The notes below the pieces were generated by a model, which made no database searches, was not told where the DNA came from, and saw only the letters and a program-made list of their open reading frames with translations. DNA of 64,000 nt, taken from the NCBI RefSeq assembly GCF_021531915.1, contig NZ_JAFBIV010000002.1:186001-250000 (forward strand). Direction: 5' to 3'. The DNA is from Oscillibacter valericigenes. GTDB taxonomy: Bacteria > Bacillota > Clostridia > Oscillospirales > Oscillospiraceae. Shown here in pieces: positions 44,061 through 52,634 of this stretch. Numbering within the stretch: position 1 is the first letter of the stretch; each line of letters starts with the position of its first letter. The translations under genes and the position numbers were made by a program.

Positions 44061-45254
44061 TTACAGCACGGGAGACTGGCGCTCCTCGTCCTTCAGTCCG
44101 TGCTTCTCGGCGTAGCCGGTGAGCATCAGGGTCAGGGCGCCGTCGCCGGTGACGTTGCAGGCGGTGCCGAAGCTGTCCTGCAGGGCGAAGATGGCCAGCA
44201 TCAGGGCAGTGCCCGCGTTGTCAAACAGCAGGATACCGGTGATGAGGCCCAGGGAAGCCATGACGGTACCGCCGGGGACGCCGGGGGCGCCGATGGCGAA
44301 GATGCCCAGCAGCAGGCAGAACAGGACCATGGTGCCCACAGAGGGGATGGAGCCGTACAGGATCTTGGAGATGGTCATAACGAAGAACACCTCCGTCAGC
44401 ACGGAGCCGCACAGGTGGATGTTGGCGAACAGGGGTACGCCGAAGCTGACCATGTCATGGCGCAGCACCTTACTCTTCCGGGCGCAGTCCAGCGCCACAG
44501 CCAGGGTGGCAGCGGAGGACATGGTGCCCACGGCGGTCAGGTAGGCGGGGCCGTAGTGGCGCAGGACCTCCCAGGGGTTCTTGCCGGAGTAGGCGCCGGC
44601 CAGCAGGTACAGCACCGCCAGCCAGATGTAATGGCCCAGCATGACGATGATGATGATCTGCAGGAAGGCGGGAAGCTGGCGGGTGATCATGCCCTCATAG
44701 CTCAGGTTGCAGAAGGTGGCGGCGATATAGAAGGGCAGCACGGGGATGATGATCTTCTTGACGATGTCCAGCACGATGTTCTGGAACTCCGCCAGCAAAC
44801 CGATGAACCGCTCGGACTTGGTCCAGGTGGCCGCCAGGCCGATCAGCACAGACAGCACCAGGGCGCTCATAACGGGCATGATCTGGGGGATGTTCAGCTC
44901 GAACACCACGCCGGGCAGCTCCCGCAGGCCCGCCACGCTGGTGTCGATGGACAGGTGGGGGATCAGGGCATAGCCCGCAGCAGTGGACATAAAGGCGGCG
45001 CAGATTGAGGAGACATAGGCGATGACCACCGCCACGCCCAGCAGGCGGGAAGCATTGGCGCCCAGCTTGGTGATGGACGGCGCAATGAAGCCGATGATGA
45101 TAAGGGGCACGCAGAATGTGATGAGCTGGCCCATGATGTACTGCAGGGTGACAATGACTTTCATCACGCTCTCAGGGAACACCAGACCGCAGAGGATGCC
45201 CACCGCGATGCCCAGAAGCAGGCGGAAGGGCAGGCTGCCAAACAGTTTTTTCAT
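44061..45254 (-). CDS. Dicarboxylate/amino acid:cation symporter (DAACS)
   Basis: A 397-residue membrane symporter. About eight helices and two hairpin loops; the HP1-like motif GTMSSAATLAVALD is present, and the C-terminal part GAPGVPGGTVMASLG matches the family core. It takes up glutamate, aspartate, Ser/Thr or C4-dicarboxylates with sodium or protons. AGGAGG stands six bases before the ATG. Monocistronic. Confidence 0.93.
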   Translation of the reverse strand: MKKLFGSLPFRLLLGIAVGILCGLVFPESVMKVIVTLQYIMGQLITFCVPLIIIGFIAPSITKLGANASRLLGVAVVIAYVSSICAAFMSTAAGYALIPHLSIDTSVAGLRELPGVVFELNIPQIMPVMSALVLSVLIGLAATWTKSERFIGLLAEFQNIVLDIVKKIIIPVLPFYIAATFCNLSYEGMITRQLPAFLQIIIIVMLGHYIWLAVLYLLAGAYSGKNPWEVLRHYGPAYLTAVGTMSSAATLAVALDCARKSKVLRHDMVSFGVPLFANIHLCGSVLTEVFFVMTISKILYGSIPSVGTMVLFCLLLGIFAIGAPGVPGGTVMASLGLITGILLFDNAGTALMLAIFALQDSFGTACNVTGDGALTLMLTGYAEKHGLKDEERQSPVL

Positions 45255-45331
45255 AATGACCTCCTAAGAAAATTCACATCCGCCCGAAAGCGGCGTTCAC
45301 AAGGGGCACACACATCGCCCCTTTTGTGTTT

Positions 45332-45360
45332 ATCCTACCTGATTGCTTCGGGAAAGTCAA
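45332..45360 (-). promoter_or_regulatory. Promoter of the symporter gene
   Basis: Minus-strand TTGACT, 17-base spacer, TAGGAT. Confidence 0.75.
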
Positions 45361-45442
45361 CGTGCGTCTGTCCCCTTTTTCAAGGAAACTTGATATTTTT
45401 TCAAGGGATTAAATCGTTTTCTTTGATATTCTGTGATTCTTA

Positions 45443-45472
45443 TTGACAAGAAAATGCGTATTCTGCTATCAT
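45443..45472 (+). promoter_or_regulatory. Promoter of pfkA
   Basis: TTGACA, 18-base spacer, TATCAT. Confidence 0.8.
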
Positions 45473-45554
45473 CGTGTCAGATGGGCTTCTCCGCAGGCCC
45501 CCATGGTTCGTTATGGAAAACTCTTGATAAAAATACGGAAGGAGCTTGTTCCTT

Positions 45555-46556
45555 ATGGAAAAGCAGGTCAAACGGATTGGCGTTCTCACCAGCGGCGGCG
45601 ATGCCCCGGGCATGAATGCCGCAGTCCGTGCCGTGGTCCGCACCGCCGTCAGCCAGGGTATTGAGTGTGTGGGCATCCGCCGGGGCTGGAACGGCCTCAT
45701 CAACAGCGACTTCGTCCCCCTGAACGCCTCCAGCGTCAGCCACATCATCAACAAGGGCGGCACCATGCTCTATACCGCCCGCAGCCTGGAATTCATGGAT
45801 CGTCCCGGCCGGGACAAGGCTCTGGCCACCTGTCGGCTGCTGGGTCTGGACGGCATCGTGGCCATCGGCGGCGACGGCACCTTCCGGGGTGCCCTTGCTC
45901 TCAGCCGCCAGGCGGCCGAGGCGGGCCTCACCCTACAGACGGTGGGCATCCCCGCCACCATCGACAACGACATCGGCTGTTCCCATTACACCATCGGTTT
46001 TGACACCGCCTGCAACACCGCCATCGAGTGTATCGACAAGCTGCGGGACACCATGCAGTCCCACGAGCGCTGCTCCGTGGTGGAAGTCATGGGCCGTCAT
46101 GCCGGCTATCTGGCCCTGTACGTGGGCATCTCTGTAGGCGCCACCGCTGTTCTGATCCCGGAGCGTCCTCTGGATTTTGACCAGGACATCGTGGAAAAGA
46201 TCCGCCGGGCCCGCCTGGCCGGCAGCACCCACTACATGATCGTGGTGGCCGAGGGCGCCGGCAGCGCCGTGGATATCGCCAAACGCATCCACGAAGAGGT
46301 TGGCATCGACCCCCGCGTCACCGTGCTGGGCCACATCCAGCGGGGCGGCTCCCCCTCGGCCCGGGACCGGGAGACTGCCAGCCGCATGGGCTACCGCGCT
46401 GTCATGTCCCTGATGGAGGGCCGGGGCAACCGGGTGGTAGTCACCCGGGACGGCAGCATCACAGACATGGACATGGAGGAGGCTCTGCAGATGGTGAAGC
46501 CCTTCCCCATGGAGCGCTATCAGATTCTGGGTGCCCTGTCCATTACCCGGGACTGA
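45555..46556 (+). CDS. pfkA: 6-phosphofructokinase (ATP-dependent)
   Basis: Glycolytic phosphofructokinase, 333 residues. Nucleotide loop TSGGDAPGMNAAVR, GGDGTFRGA (Gly in place of the second Asp of pyrophosphate-dependent forms), PATIDNDI, MGRHAGY and HIQRGGSPSARDR are all present, so ATP is the likely donor. AAGGAG stands ten bases before the ATG at 45555; a TTG at 45546 touches the ribosome-binding site and is unlikely. Monocistronic. Confidence 0.96.
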   Translation: MEKQVKRIGVLTSGGDAPGMNAAVRAVVRTAVSQGIECVGIRRGWNGLINSDFVPLNASSVSHIINKGGTMLYTARSLEFMDRPGRDKALATCRLLGLDGIVAIGGDGTFRGALALSRQAAEAGLTLQTVGIPATIDNDIGCSHYTIGFDTACNTAIECIDKLRDTMQSHERCSVVEVMGRHAGYLALYVGISVGATAVLIPERPLDFDQDIVEKIRRARLAGSTHYMIVVAEGAGSAVDIAKRIHEEVGIDPRVTVLGHIQRGGSPSARDRETASRMGYRAVMSLMEGRGNRVVVTRDGSITDMDMEEALQMVKPFPMERYQILGALSITRD

Positions 46557-46593
46557 TCCATACAGCATACGTTTCCCATCACCAAACCCACCA

Positions 46594-46628
46594 AAAACCG
46601 CCTTCGGCATCAGGCCGAAGGCGGTTTT
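46594..46628. terminator. Terminator shared by pfkA and the VanZ-like gene
   Basis: Stem AAAACCGCCTTCGGC / GCCGAAGGCGGTTTT. The stem includes the last codons and stop of the minus-strand gene (KPPSA-stop). Confidence 0.9.
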
Positions 46629-46972
46629 CCATATTGATCCCAAAGCCACAGGGCCACGCCGCCCAGCCAGCAGGCCAGCATGTCCCATGGGTCCCCCACG
46701 GAGCGGGGCAGATACAAGGGTGTGACCATCTCCCAGAACAGGCCGCAGCCCAGCAGGAACAGCGCCACGGCGGCAAACCGCCGCAGGGGCGGGCGGCCTG
46801 TCAGAGCCAACAGACCGTTGACCACGCACAGCATCAGCGCCCCCGCCAGAAAGTCCGCACCGTGCCAAGCCAGCAGGCGGTGCAGCGGCCCCGTGGTGGC
46901 CGGAATGAAGCACAGACGGTTCAGGATATACAAAGCGGCGATGATGGCCGCGGGCGGGATGTACCGTCTCAT
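46610..46972 (-). CDS. Small VanZ-like membrane protein
   Basis: A 120-residue protein with three to four hydrophobic helices and the segment WEMVTPLYLPRSVGDPWDMLACWLGG, shortened here as WEMVTP...DPWDML, which resembles VanZ-type proteins. The role is unknown. The ATG lies one base after the stop of the XRE/zinc-ribbon gene, so translation is coupled. The terminator stem is partly coding. Confidence 0.75.
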   Translation of the reverse strand: MRRYIPPAAIIAALYILNRLCFIPATTGPLHRLLAWHGADFLAGALMLCVVNGLLALTGRPPLRRFAAVALFLLGCGLFWEMVTPLYLPRSVGDPWDMLACWLGGVALWLWDQYGKPPSA

Positions 46973-46973
46973 T

Positions 46974-47696
46974 TCAGAACACCGACAGCAGGAGCAGCGC
47001 AAGAATGACCCCCACTGCCACCGCCAGCACTGTGCCGCCGAAGCCCATGGGCTCCTTATTCGGCTTTACAGCCGGCAGCTCCATGGCCCTGCGTTTGATC
47101 GCAAGCATGTCGTCTGACTCTCCGCAGTCCTCCACGATCTTCAGGCGGAACAGGTCCTGATTCAGATGGCTGGCAAGCCACTGCACAGCCGTATCACTCA
47201 GTCCCCGCCGCAGCAGCGTATAGGTGCCGTATTCACTCATCTGCTTGCAGCAGGTATTGGCATATCCCTGACTGAAACCACAGTATTGCATCAATTCCGC
47301 GGCTCTCCGGTCGTTATCCACCGTCCCCACAACGCCCTCTGTGACCAACGCATAGCCGGGACCTCTGGGCGGCTGGGTCGGCATGGGATACCCGCAGCCG
47401 GGACAAATGCTCCCCTCCACCGCTCTCTTGCAGATCGGACACTCCTTCGGCGGCTCATAAGGCGGCTCCGCCGGCGCCGCAGGCTCGCCCTCCTCCGGCT
47501 CCTTGCCCAATATAATGTAATCCGCCGAGACGTTCAGCGCCCGGCAGAGCTTTGCCACGGTGACGGCGTCCGGCACAGTCTGACCGGATTCCCATTTGCT
47601 GACCGCCTGGCGGCTGACGCCCACCAGTTCTCCCAGCTGCTCCTGGGTCAGGCCCATGGCCTTGCGGACCACGGCGATCCGCTCGTTCAGTTCCAT
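46974..47696 (-). CDS. XRE regulator with zinc ribbon and C-terminal membrane helix
   Basis: A 240-residue protein. The N-terminal helix-turn-helix (~5-60) includes LTQEQLGELVGVSRQAVSKW. A zinc ribbon (CPIC...CPGCG, ~86-101) and a middle helical domain follow, with a final membrane helix (~217-239). It may be a membrane-tethered regulator. GGAGGGACGCCG precedes the ATG. It is co-transcribed with the VanZ-like protein. Confidence 0.88.
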   Translation of the reverse strand: MELNERIAVVRKAMGLTQEQLGELVGVSRQAVSKWESGQTVPDAVTVAKLCRALNVSADYIILGKEPEEGEPAAPAEPPYEPPKECPICKRAVEGSICPGCGYPMPTQPPRGPGYALVTEGVVGTVDNDRRAAELMQYCGFSQGYANTCCKQMSEYGTYTLLRRGLSDTAVQWLASHLNQDLFRLKIVEDCGESDDMLAIKRRAMELPAVKPNKEPMGFGGTVLAVAVGVILALLLLSVF

Positions 47697-47794
47697 CGGC
47701 GTCCCTCCTTTTCCTCCATCATACCCGAGACACCGCCGGTTGACAAGCGGCCCAAGCTGTCATTTTGTCAACCGGCTGTTGACAGCGGCCAATT

Positions 47795-48310
47795 TCACCC
47801 CATATCCGCCCGCAGCAGCTCTATGTCCCCCGTCACCCACAGCAGGCGGGCGGACACCAGGGCGTCCGCTGTGAACACCAGCAGGCACAACCAGGTGACC
47901 TCCCCCGGCACCCGGGCCGCCAGGGCCTCCACCCCCGGCTGGACCCACCGCACCGCCAGAGCCGTCAGCACCCCCCAGGCCGCCGTGAAGGGCAGGCACA
48001 CCCGCCCGCGCAGATTGCCCCACACCCGGGAGTAGTCCCAGAACCGCACATGGAGGAAGGTCTCATAGGCCCAGTGGACCGCGTATTCCACCGCCGTTGC
48101 CGCTAGGCCGCCCCACGCCACCAGCCAAATCCCTTCTTTACATATGGGTGGCAGGGCCAGCACTGCCAGCATCCCCAGGCCGTACACCGGACACAGGGGC
48201 AGCAGCAAAAAGCACTTGCGCCCCTGCTGTTGTGCACGGGTCACCTTGGCGAACGCCTTTTCCAGCAAATAACCCAGAAAGCTGTAGATCCAAAAAAACC
48301 AGAGCCACAT
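47795..48310 (-). CDS. Putative ABC-transporter type IV membrane protein (PF06541-like)
   Basis: A 171-residue membrane protein starting WLWFFWIYSFLGYLLEK. That N-terminal YSFLGYLLE pattern and the later PVYGLG and DYSRVWGNLRGRVCL segments are typical of the PF06541 group. About five helices. Function unknown. The ATG at 48310 has GGGAGGG about six bases upstream; ATG 48316 touches that site. The long frame extending upstream is shadow sequence of the glycosylase gene. Confidence 0.8.
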   Translation of the reverse strand: MWLWFFWIYSFLGYLLEKAFAKVTRAQQQGRKCFLLLPLCPVYGLGMLAVLALPPICKEGIWLVAWGGLAATAVEYAVHWAYETFLHVRFWDYSRVWGNLRGRVCLPFTAAWGVLTALAVRWVQPGVEALAARVPGEVTWLCLLVFTADALVSARLLWVTGDIELLRADMG

Positions 48311-48418
48311 CCCCATCCCTCCCGTCACAGTGTTCCCCGGAGAAAACCTTTGATTCCCGGTTGCGCGGGAAAGTGTTTCGTGGTAGCATGGTCCTATCAA
48401 AATTGCGGGAGGTGCGCC

Positions 48419-48979
48419 ATGGCGGACAGCTGGGAAGCGCTGAAACAGGAATGTATGGCCTGCCGGGGCTGCGCCCTGGCGGAGACCCGGACCAACGTGG
48501 TTTTTGGAGACGGTGCGGAAGATGCCAAGCTGTTGTTCATCGGAGAAGGCCCCGGCCAGCATGAGGATGAGCAGGGCATACCCTTTGTGGGCAAAGCGGG
48601 CCAGCTGCTGGACGACATGCTGGAGATCATCGGCCTGGATCGCACCAAGGTCTACATCGCCAATGTTGTCAAATGCCGCCCGCCCCAGAACCGGGATCCC
48701 CTGAACGTGGAGCAGGACGCCTGCATCGGCTTCCTCCGCCGCCAGACGGCCCTGCTGCGGCCCAAGATCATCGTGTGTCTCGGACGCATCGCCGCCAAGG
48801 CCATCATCAAGGAGGACTTCAAGATCACCAGTGAGCACGGCCAGTGGTTCCAGCGGGGCGGCGTGCAGATGACCGCCATCTATCACCCGGCAGCGCTGCT
48901 GCGGGATGTGAGCAAGCGGCCTGAGACCTTCGAGGACCTGAAGGCCATCCAGGCCAAGTTCCGGGAGCTTTGTGAATAA
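48419..48979 (+). CDS. Uracil-DNA glycosylase, family 4 (Fe-S)
   Basis: A 186-residue DNA-repair enzyme that removes uracil. Fe-S cysteines are Cys12, Cys15, Cys86 and Cys102. Active-site motif GEGPGQHEDEQG is at 42-53 and a C-terminal YHPAALLR motif follows. GGGAGGTGCGCC stands before the ATG at 48419; a longer frame would run through the divergent gene. Monocistronic. Confidence 0.94.
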   Translation: MADSWEALKQECMACRGCALAETRTNVVFGDGAEDAKLLFIGEGPGQHEDEQGIPFVGKAGQLLDDMLEIIGLDRTKVYIANVVKCRPPQNRDPLNVEQDACIGFLRRQTALLRPKIIVCLGRIAAKAIIKEDFKITSEHGQWFQRGGVQMTAIYHPAALLRDVSKRPETFEDLKAIQAKFRELCE

Positions 48980-48987
48980 AATACCGC

Positions 48988-49024
48988 AAAAGTCCAGCGG
49001 GCACGAAGCCCCCGCTGGACTTTT
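48988..49024 (+). terminator. Terminator of the uracil-DNA glycosylase gene
   Basis: Stem AAAAGTCCAGCGGG / CCCGCTGGACTTTT. Confidence 0.92.
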
Positions 49025-49045
49025 CATGTTTATGGAAATTGACCA

Positions 49046-49074
49046 TTGACAGTCCGGTCCTCCTGCTGTATCCT
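49046..49074 (+). promoter_or_regulatory. Promoter of bioY
   Basis: TTGACA, 17-base spacer, TATCCT. I did not find a clear BirA palindrome. Confidence 0.75.
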
Positions 49075-49106
49075 CAAACGCAGAATTTGACAAGGAGGTC
49101 TCTGCC

Positions 49107-49661
49107 ATGACCACTGCCACTGCTTCCTCCCGCCTGCGCACCCGGGACCTGACCTACATCGCCCTGTTCGCGGTGCTGATGGCGGTCTGCGCCTGGATCA
49201 CCATTCCCATGACAGTGCCCTTTACCCTGCAGATCTTTGCCGTGTTCGCGGCGCTGGCGACCCTGGGAGGCCGCCGGGGCACCTACGCCGTGGCAGTCTA
49301 TCTGCTGCTGGGTGCCGTGGGCCTGCCGGTGGGTGCCGGCTTCCAGGGCGGCCTAGGCTGGCTGCTGGGCACCACCGGCGGTTATATCGTGGGCTTCCTT
49401 TGCATCGCTCTGATCTACTGGCTGATAACCGCGAAGCTGGGAGAGTCTCTCCCGGTCAAAGCCGTGGCCTGTGTGCTGGGCCTGCTGGTCTGCTACGTGT
49501 TCGGAACGATCTGGTTCATGGTGGTCTACGCCCGGACCACCGGCCCTGTTGGCGTCATGACCGCCCTGGGCTGGTGCGTGTTCCCCTATGTGGTCCCGGA
49601 CCTTTTGAAGCTGGTGCTGGCGGTGACGCTGAGCCAGCGGGTCAAGGGCTTCCTGCGGTAA
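49107..49661 (+). CDS. bioY: Biotin transporter BioY (ECF S component)
   Basis: A 184-residue membrane protein with about six helices and the BioY signatures TVPFTLQ, VYLLLGAVGLPVG and TGGYIVGF. It binds biotin and needs an energy-coupling factor module, which is not in this window. ACAAGGAGG stands before the ATG. Monocistronic. Confidence 0.95.
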   Translation: MTTATASSRLRTRDLTYIALFAVLMAVCAWITIPMTVPFTLQIFAVFAALATLGGRRGTYAVAVYLLLGAVGLPVGAGFQGGLGWLLGTTGGYIVGFLCIALIYWLITAKLGESLPVKAVACVLGLLVCYVFGTIWFMVVYARTTGPVGVMTALGWCVFPYVVPDLLKLVLAVTLSQRVKGFLR

Positions 49662-49672
49662 TACAGGCAATC

Positions 49673-49705
49673 AAAACTCCCCGTCCGATCGGACGGGGAG
49701 TTTTT
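49673..49705. terminator. Terminator of bioY
   Basis: A perfect stem AAAACTCCCCGTCCG / CGGACGGGGAGTTTT with an AT turn, bidirectional with the GNAT gene. Confidence 0.95.
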
Positions 49706-49719
49706 CGCTGTCAAGTCCT

Positions 49720-50205
49720 TCAAAAGGTCAGCCGCATGTCGTACCAGACCACGCCGCCATGTACGGATTCCGACACGCCCTCATTCACAAAACCCAGCTT
49801 GCCATAGTAGTGGATCAGCTTGTCCTTGCAGGTTAGGACACAGCCCTTGCGGCCCTGGGCTTTGGCGTCGGCGATGACCTGGCGCAGGACCTGCTCCGCC
49901 AGCCCCTGCCGCCGGTGAGAGGGCAGGGTGTTGACGCCGAAGATCATCTGCCAGGCGCCGTGTTCATCATGGAAGGAGGCATCGCTGTACATTTCGTCCC
50001 GGAGGGTGGGTTCGTCGGTCACCAGCCCGTCCACAAAGGACACAATGGCGCCGTTCTCATCCTCCAGGAGCCAGAAATGATTCGGGTAGACCGCCAGACG
50101 GGCTCTAAAATCCGCCTCCGTAGCGGCCTCCGCCGCCGGGAAGCAGGCGGCCTCCACCGCGGTAATGGCGGCCAGGTCCGCCATGGTAGCTGTGCGAATG
50201 TGCAT
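49720..50205 (-). CDS. GNAT-family N-acetyltransferase
   Basis: A 161-residue acetyltransferase. The acetyl-CoA loop is HRRQGLAEQVL (~94-104) and the last strand LGFVNEGVSES is present. Substrate unknown (small amine or protein N-terminus). GGAGCGCATTTTCC stands before the ATG. It follows the XRE-cupin regulator by 14 bases, so the two are probably co-transcribed. Confidence 0.9.
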   Translation of the reverse strand: MHIRTATMADLAAITAVEAACFPAAEAATEADFRARLAVYPNHFWLLEDENGAIVSFVDGLVTDEPTLRDEMYSDASFHDEHGAWQMIFGVNTLPSHRRQGLAEQVLRQVIADAKAQGRKGCVLTCKDKLIHYYGKLGFVNEGVSESVHGGVVWYDMRLTF

Positions 50206-50219
50206 GGAAAATGCGCTCC

Positions 50220-50774
50220 TTATTTCAGATATTGGTACACCAGCAGCAGTCGCGCCGTGGCGTTGGTCATGTTCTCAAAGCGGTAGGGCTGGTCCGCCGC
50301 AAACCGGATGGCGTCCCGCTCCAGCAGGCGGAAGCTCTGGCCCTCCGCCATCAGGCTCACGGTTCCGGACATAGCGGTCACATAGCACACGCAGCCGGGC
50401 ACCGAGGGCTCCGGTTCATACCGGGCGCTGATGTACAGGTCCAGGAACCGGCTCTCCAGCCGGGTGACCTCGTCATAGGGAAAATTCTCCCGCAGGACCG
50501 CCTTACCGCCGTCCAGACGGGTGGGCTTGGTCTTGACCTCCGGATACTCCGCCAGGGTGACAAAGTCATCGTTTTCCAGCAGGACCTCGGCAGGCACCTT
50601 CAGAGCCATCGCCAGCTTGCCCAGAATGGCCACGGAGGGATTGGCCTCCCCCCGCTCGATCTGCCCCAGCATACTGCGGGACACGCCGGCCTCCGCCGCC
50701 AGCCGCTCCATGCTGAGCTTCTTGCTCTTCCGTATGCGCTTGATGTTCTCCGCCACGGCCCGGTTCAGTTCCAT
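50220..50774 (-). CDS. XRE regulator with cupin domain
   Basis: A 184-residue regulator. The helix-turn-helix (~10-62) includes MERLAAEAGVSRSMLGQIERGEANPS, quoted here as SRSMLGQIERGE. A C-terminal cupin_2 domain (~105-180) could bind a small ligand. It probably controls itself and the GNAT gene. The ATG at 50774 has AGGGGGA about ten bases upstream. Confidence 0.92.
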   Translation of the reverse strand: MELNRAVAENIKRIRKSKKLSMERLAAEAGVSRSMLGQIERGEANPSVAILGKLAMALKVPAEVLLENDDFVTLAEYPEVKTKPTRLDGGKAVLRENFPYDEVTRLESRFLDLYISARYEPEPSVPGCVCYVTAMSGTVSLMAEGQSFRLLERDAIRFAADQPYRFENMTNATARLLLVYQYLK

Positions 50775-50808
50775 GCCAGCCATCCCCCTGCTAAAAAGCC
50801 AATATATT

Positions 50809-50853
50809 GACAAATTCTTTTCTTATAGTAAGGGAACTGACAGGATTTGTCAA
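50809..50853 (-). promoter_or_regulatory. Promoter of the XRE-cupin gene with flanking inverted repeat
   Basis: Minus-strand TTGACA (50848-50853), 17-base spacer, TACTAT (50825-50830). TTGACAAAT at 50809-50817 and ATTTGTCAA at 50845-50853 form an inverted repeat around it, a likely autoregulatory operator. Confidence 0.7.
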
Positions 50854-50863
50854 GGCCATGGGA

Positions 50864-50892
50864 TTGTTTTCCGCCCCGGAAGCTGATACAAT
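50864..50892 (+). promoter_or_regulatory. Promoter of the 73-residue gene
   Basis: TTGTTT, 17-base spacer, TACAAT. Confidence 0.65.
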
Positions 50893-50921
50893 GGAGCCAT
50901 TCAAATACGGGAGGGACGCAC

Positions 50922-51143
50922 ATGGCGGACATCATCGACTTCGGCGCATACCGGGACCCGGCGGACATGAACAAGGCGGAGCTGCGGGCCTATCTGGAAC
51001 TTCTGCGCCGTCAGATCGCAGAGCTGGACGAGGCGGAACCGGCGGACATGGAAAGCGAAGAATATGAAGACTGGGGCCAGCGCCACGAGGACCTGGAGGA
51101 CCTGGTGGACGATGTGCTGGACCGCCTGGAGGAATTGGAATAA
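50922..51143 (+). CDS. Small acidic helical protein
   Basis: This 73-residue protein is very acidic and is predicted as two long helices (KAELRAYLELLRRQIAELDE and DLEDLVDDVLDRLEELE). I do not recognise a family. GGAGGGACGCAC stands before the ATG, with its own promoter and terminator, so expression is likely. It may act as a small protein-binding factor, which is inference. Confidence 0.8.
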   Translation: MADIIDFGAYRDPADMNKAELRAYLELLRRQIAELDEAEPADMESEEYEDWGQRHEDLEDLVDDVLDRLEELE

Positions 51144-51146
51144 ACA

Positions 51147-51172
51147 ACGCGGGAGCCTGATGGCTCCCGCGT
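51147..51172. terminator. Terminator between the small acidic gene and cysS
   Basis: Stem ACGCGGGAGCC / GGCTCCCGCGT, TGAT loop. T-rich on the minus strand (GTTGTTTATT). Confidence 0.8.
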
Positions 51173-51184
51173 CTGCTATTTGTT

Positions 51185-52633
51185 TCAGATCCGCTTCCAG
51201 GTGGCGCCGCCCTTGACATCGACGATCTCGATGCCCTGGGCCTTCAGCTCGTCGCGGATGCGGTCCGCCTCCGCGAAGTTCTTGGCCTTCTTGGCCTCGT
51301 ACCGCTGCATCACCAGGGCGTCGATGGCAGGGTTGCCCTCGCCGGTGACGATATATACGCCGTCATGCTGTGCGATTACCTGAGCTGGCTTGGCGTTCCG
51401 AAATGCTGCCGCCGCTTCCAGCAGATTCAGGCTCAGCACCTGGTCGAAGTCCCCGATCAGGGCCAGCTTGGTGGCGTCGTTGGTCTTGGCCTTCAGCACG
51501 TCGAAGATGGCCGTCACACCCATGGAGGTGTTCAGGTCGTTGCCCATGGTCTGGACAAACTTGGCCTTGTACGCGTCGAACACCGCCTGGTCCACCGTCC
51601 CGTCATTGGGGTCCAGCGCGGCGATCTTCTTTTGCAGCTTCACATAAGCTCCTGCGGCATTGTCCAGATTCTCCCAGGTGAACACCAAGGCCTTGCGGTA
51701 GTGGCTCTGGAGGCAGAAATAACGGTAGGCCAGGGGATCGTATCCCTTCTCCTGCAGCAGGGAGACCGTCAGGAACTCACCCTTGGACTTGGACATCTTG
51801 CCGTCGTTGGTGTTCAGGTGGGCCACATGGAACCACTGGGGGCACCAGGGATGACCCAGGTAGCTCTCGGACTGGGCGATCTCGTTGGTGTGGTGGGGGA
51901 AGGCGTTGTCCACGCCGCCGCAGTGGAGGTCCAGATACTCGCCGTTGTACTTCAGGGAGATGCAGGAGCACTCAATGTGCCAGCCGGGATAGCCCACGCC
52001 CCAGGGGGAATCCCACTTCAGGGCCTGATCCTCAAACTTGGACTTGGTGAACCACAGCACGAAGTCGTTCTTGTTGCGCTTGTTGGTGTCCTCCTCCACG
52101 CCCTCCCGGACGCCCACAGCCAAATCTTCCTCATCGTGGTCGTTGAACACATAGTACCGGGGGAGCTTGGAAGTATCGAAATAGACGTTTCCGCCGGCCA
52201 GATAGGCATAGCCCTTCTCCAACAGGCCGCTGACCATCTGGACGAACTCGGGGATCAGGCCGGTGGCGGGCTGCACCACATCGGGGGTCTTGATATTCAG
52301 CTTGCGGCAGTCGTCGAAGAAGGCGTCCGTGTAATACTGGGCGATCTCCATGACGGTCTTGTGCTCCCGCCGGGCGCCCTTGAGCATCTTATCCTCGCCC
52401 TCGTCGGCATCGGAGGTCAGGTGGCCCACGTCGGTGATATTCATGACGCGGTTCACGTCATAGCCCGCGTAGCGCAGGTACTTCTCCAGCACGTCCTCCA
52501 TGATATAGCTGCGGAGGTTGCCGATGTGGGCGAAGTGATAGACGGTGGGTCCGCAGGTGTACATCTCCACATGGTTGGGGGTATGGGTCTTGAATTCTTC
52601 CTTCTTATGGGTCGCTGAATTGTACAGATACAT
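51185..52633 (-). CDS. cysS: Cysteinyl-tRNA synthetase
   Basis: Class I synthetase, 482 residues. The zinc Cys in YTCGPTVY, HIGH-like FAHIGNLRSY and KMSKS in DGKMSKSKGEF are clear. It charges tRNA-Cys. Its ATG lies one base after the cysE stop (TGAAATG), so translation is coupled; both are under the Cys T-box. Confidence 0.97.
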   Translation of the reverse strand: MYLYNSATHKKEEFKTHTPNHVEMYTCGPTVYHFAHIGNLRSYIMEDVLEKYLRYAGYDVNRVMNITDVGHLTSDADEGEDKMLKGARREHKTVMEIAQYYTDAFFDDCRKLNIKTPDVVQPATGLIPEFVQMVSGLLEKGYAYLAGGNVYFDTSKLPRYYVFNDHDEEDLAVGVREGVEEDTNKRNKNDFVLWFTKSKFEDQALKWDSPWGVGYPGWHIECSCISLKYNGEYLDLHCGGVDNAFPHHTNEIAQSESYLGHPWCPQWFHVAHLNTNDGKMSKSKGEFLTVSLLQEKGYDPLAYRYFCLQSHYRKALVFTWENLDNAAGAYVKLQKKIAALDPNDGTVDQAVFDAYKAKFVQTMGNDLNTSMGVTAIFDVLKAKTNDATKLALIGDFDQVLSLNLLEAAAAFRNAKPAQVIAQHDGVYIVTGEGNPAIDALVMQRYEAKKAKNFAEADRIRDELKAQGIEIVDVKGGATWKRI

Positions 52634-52634
52634 T

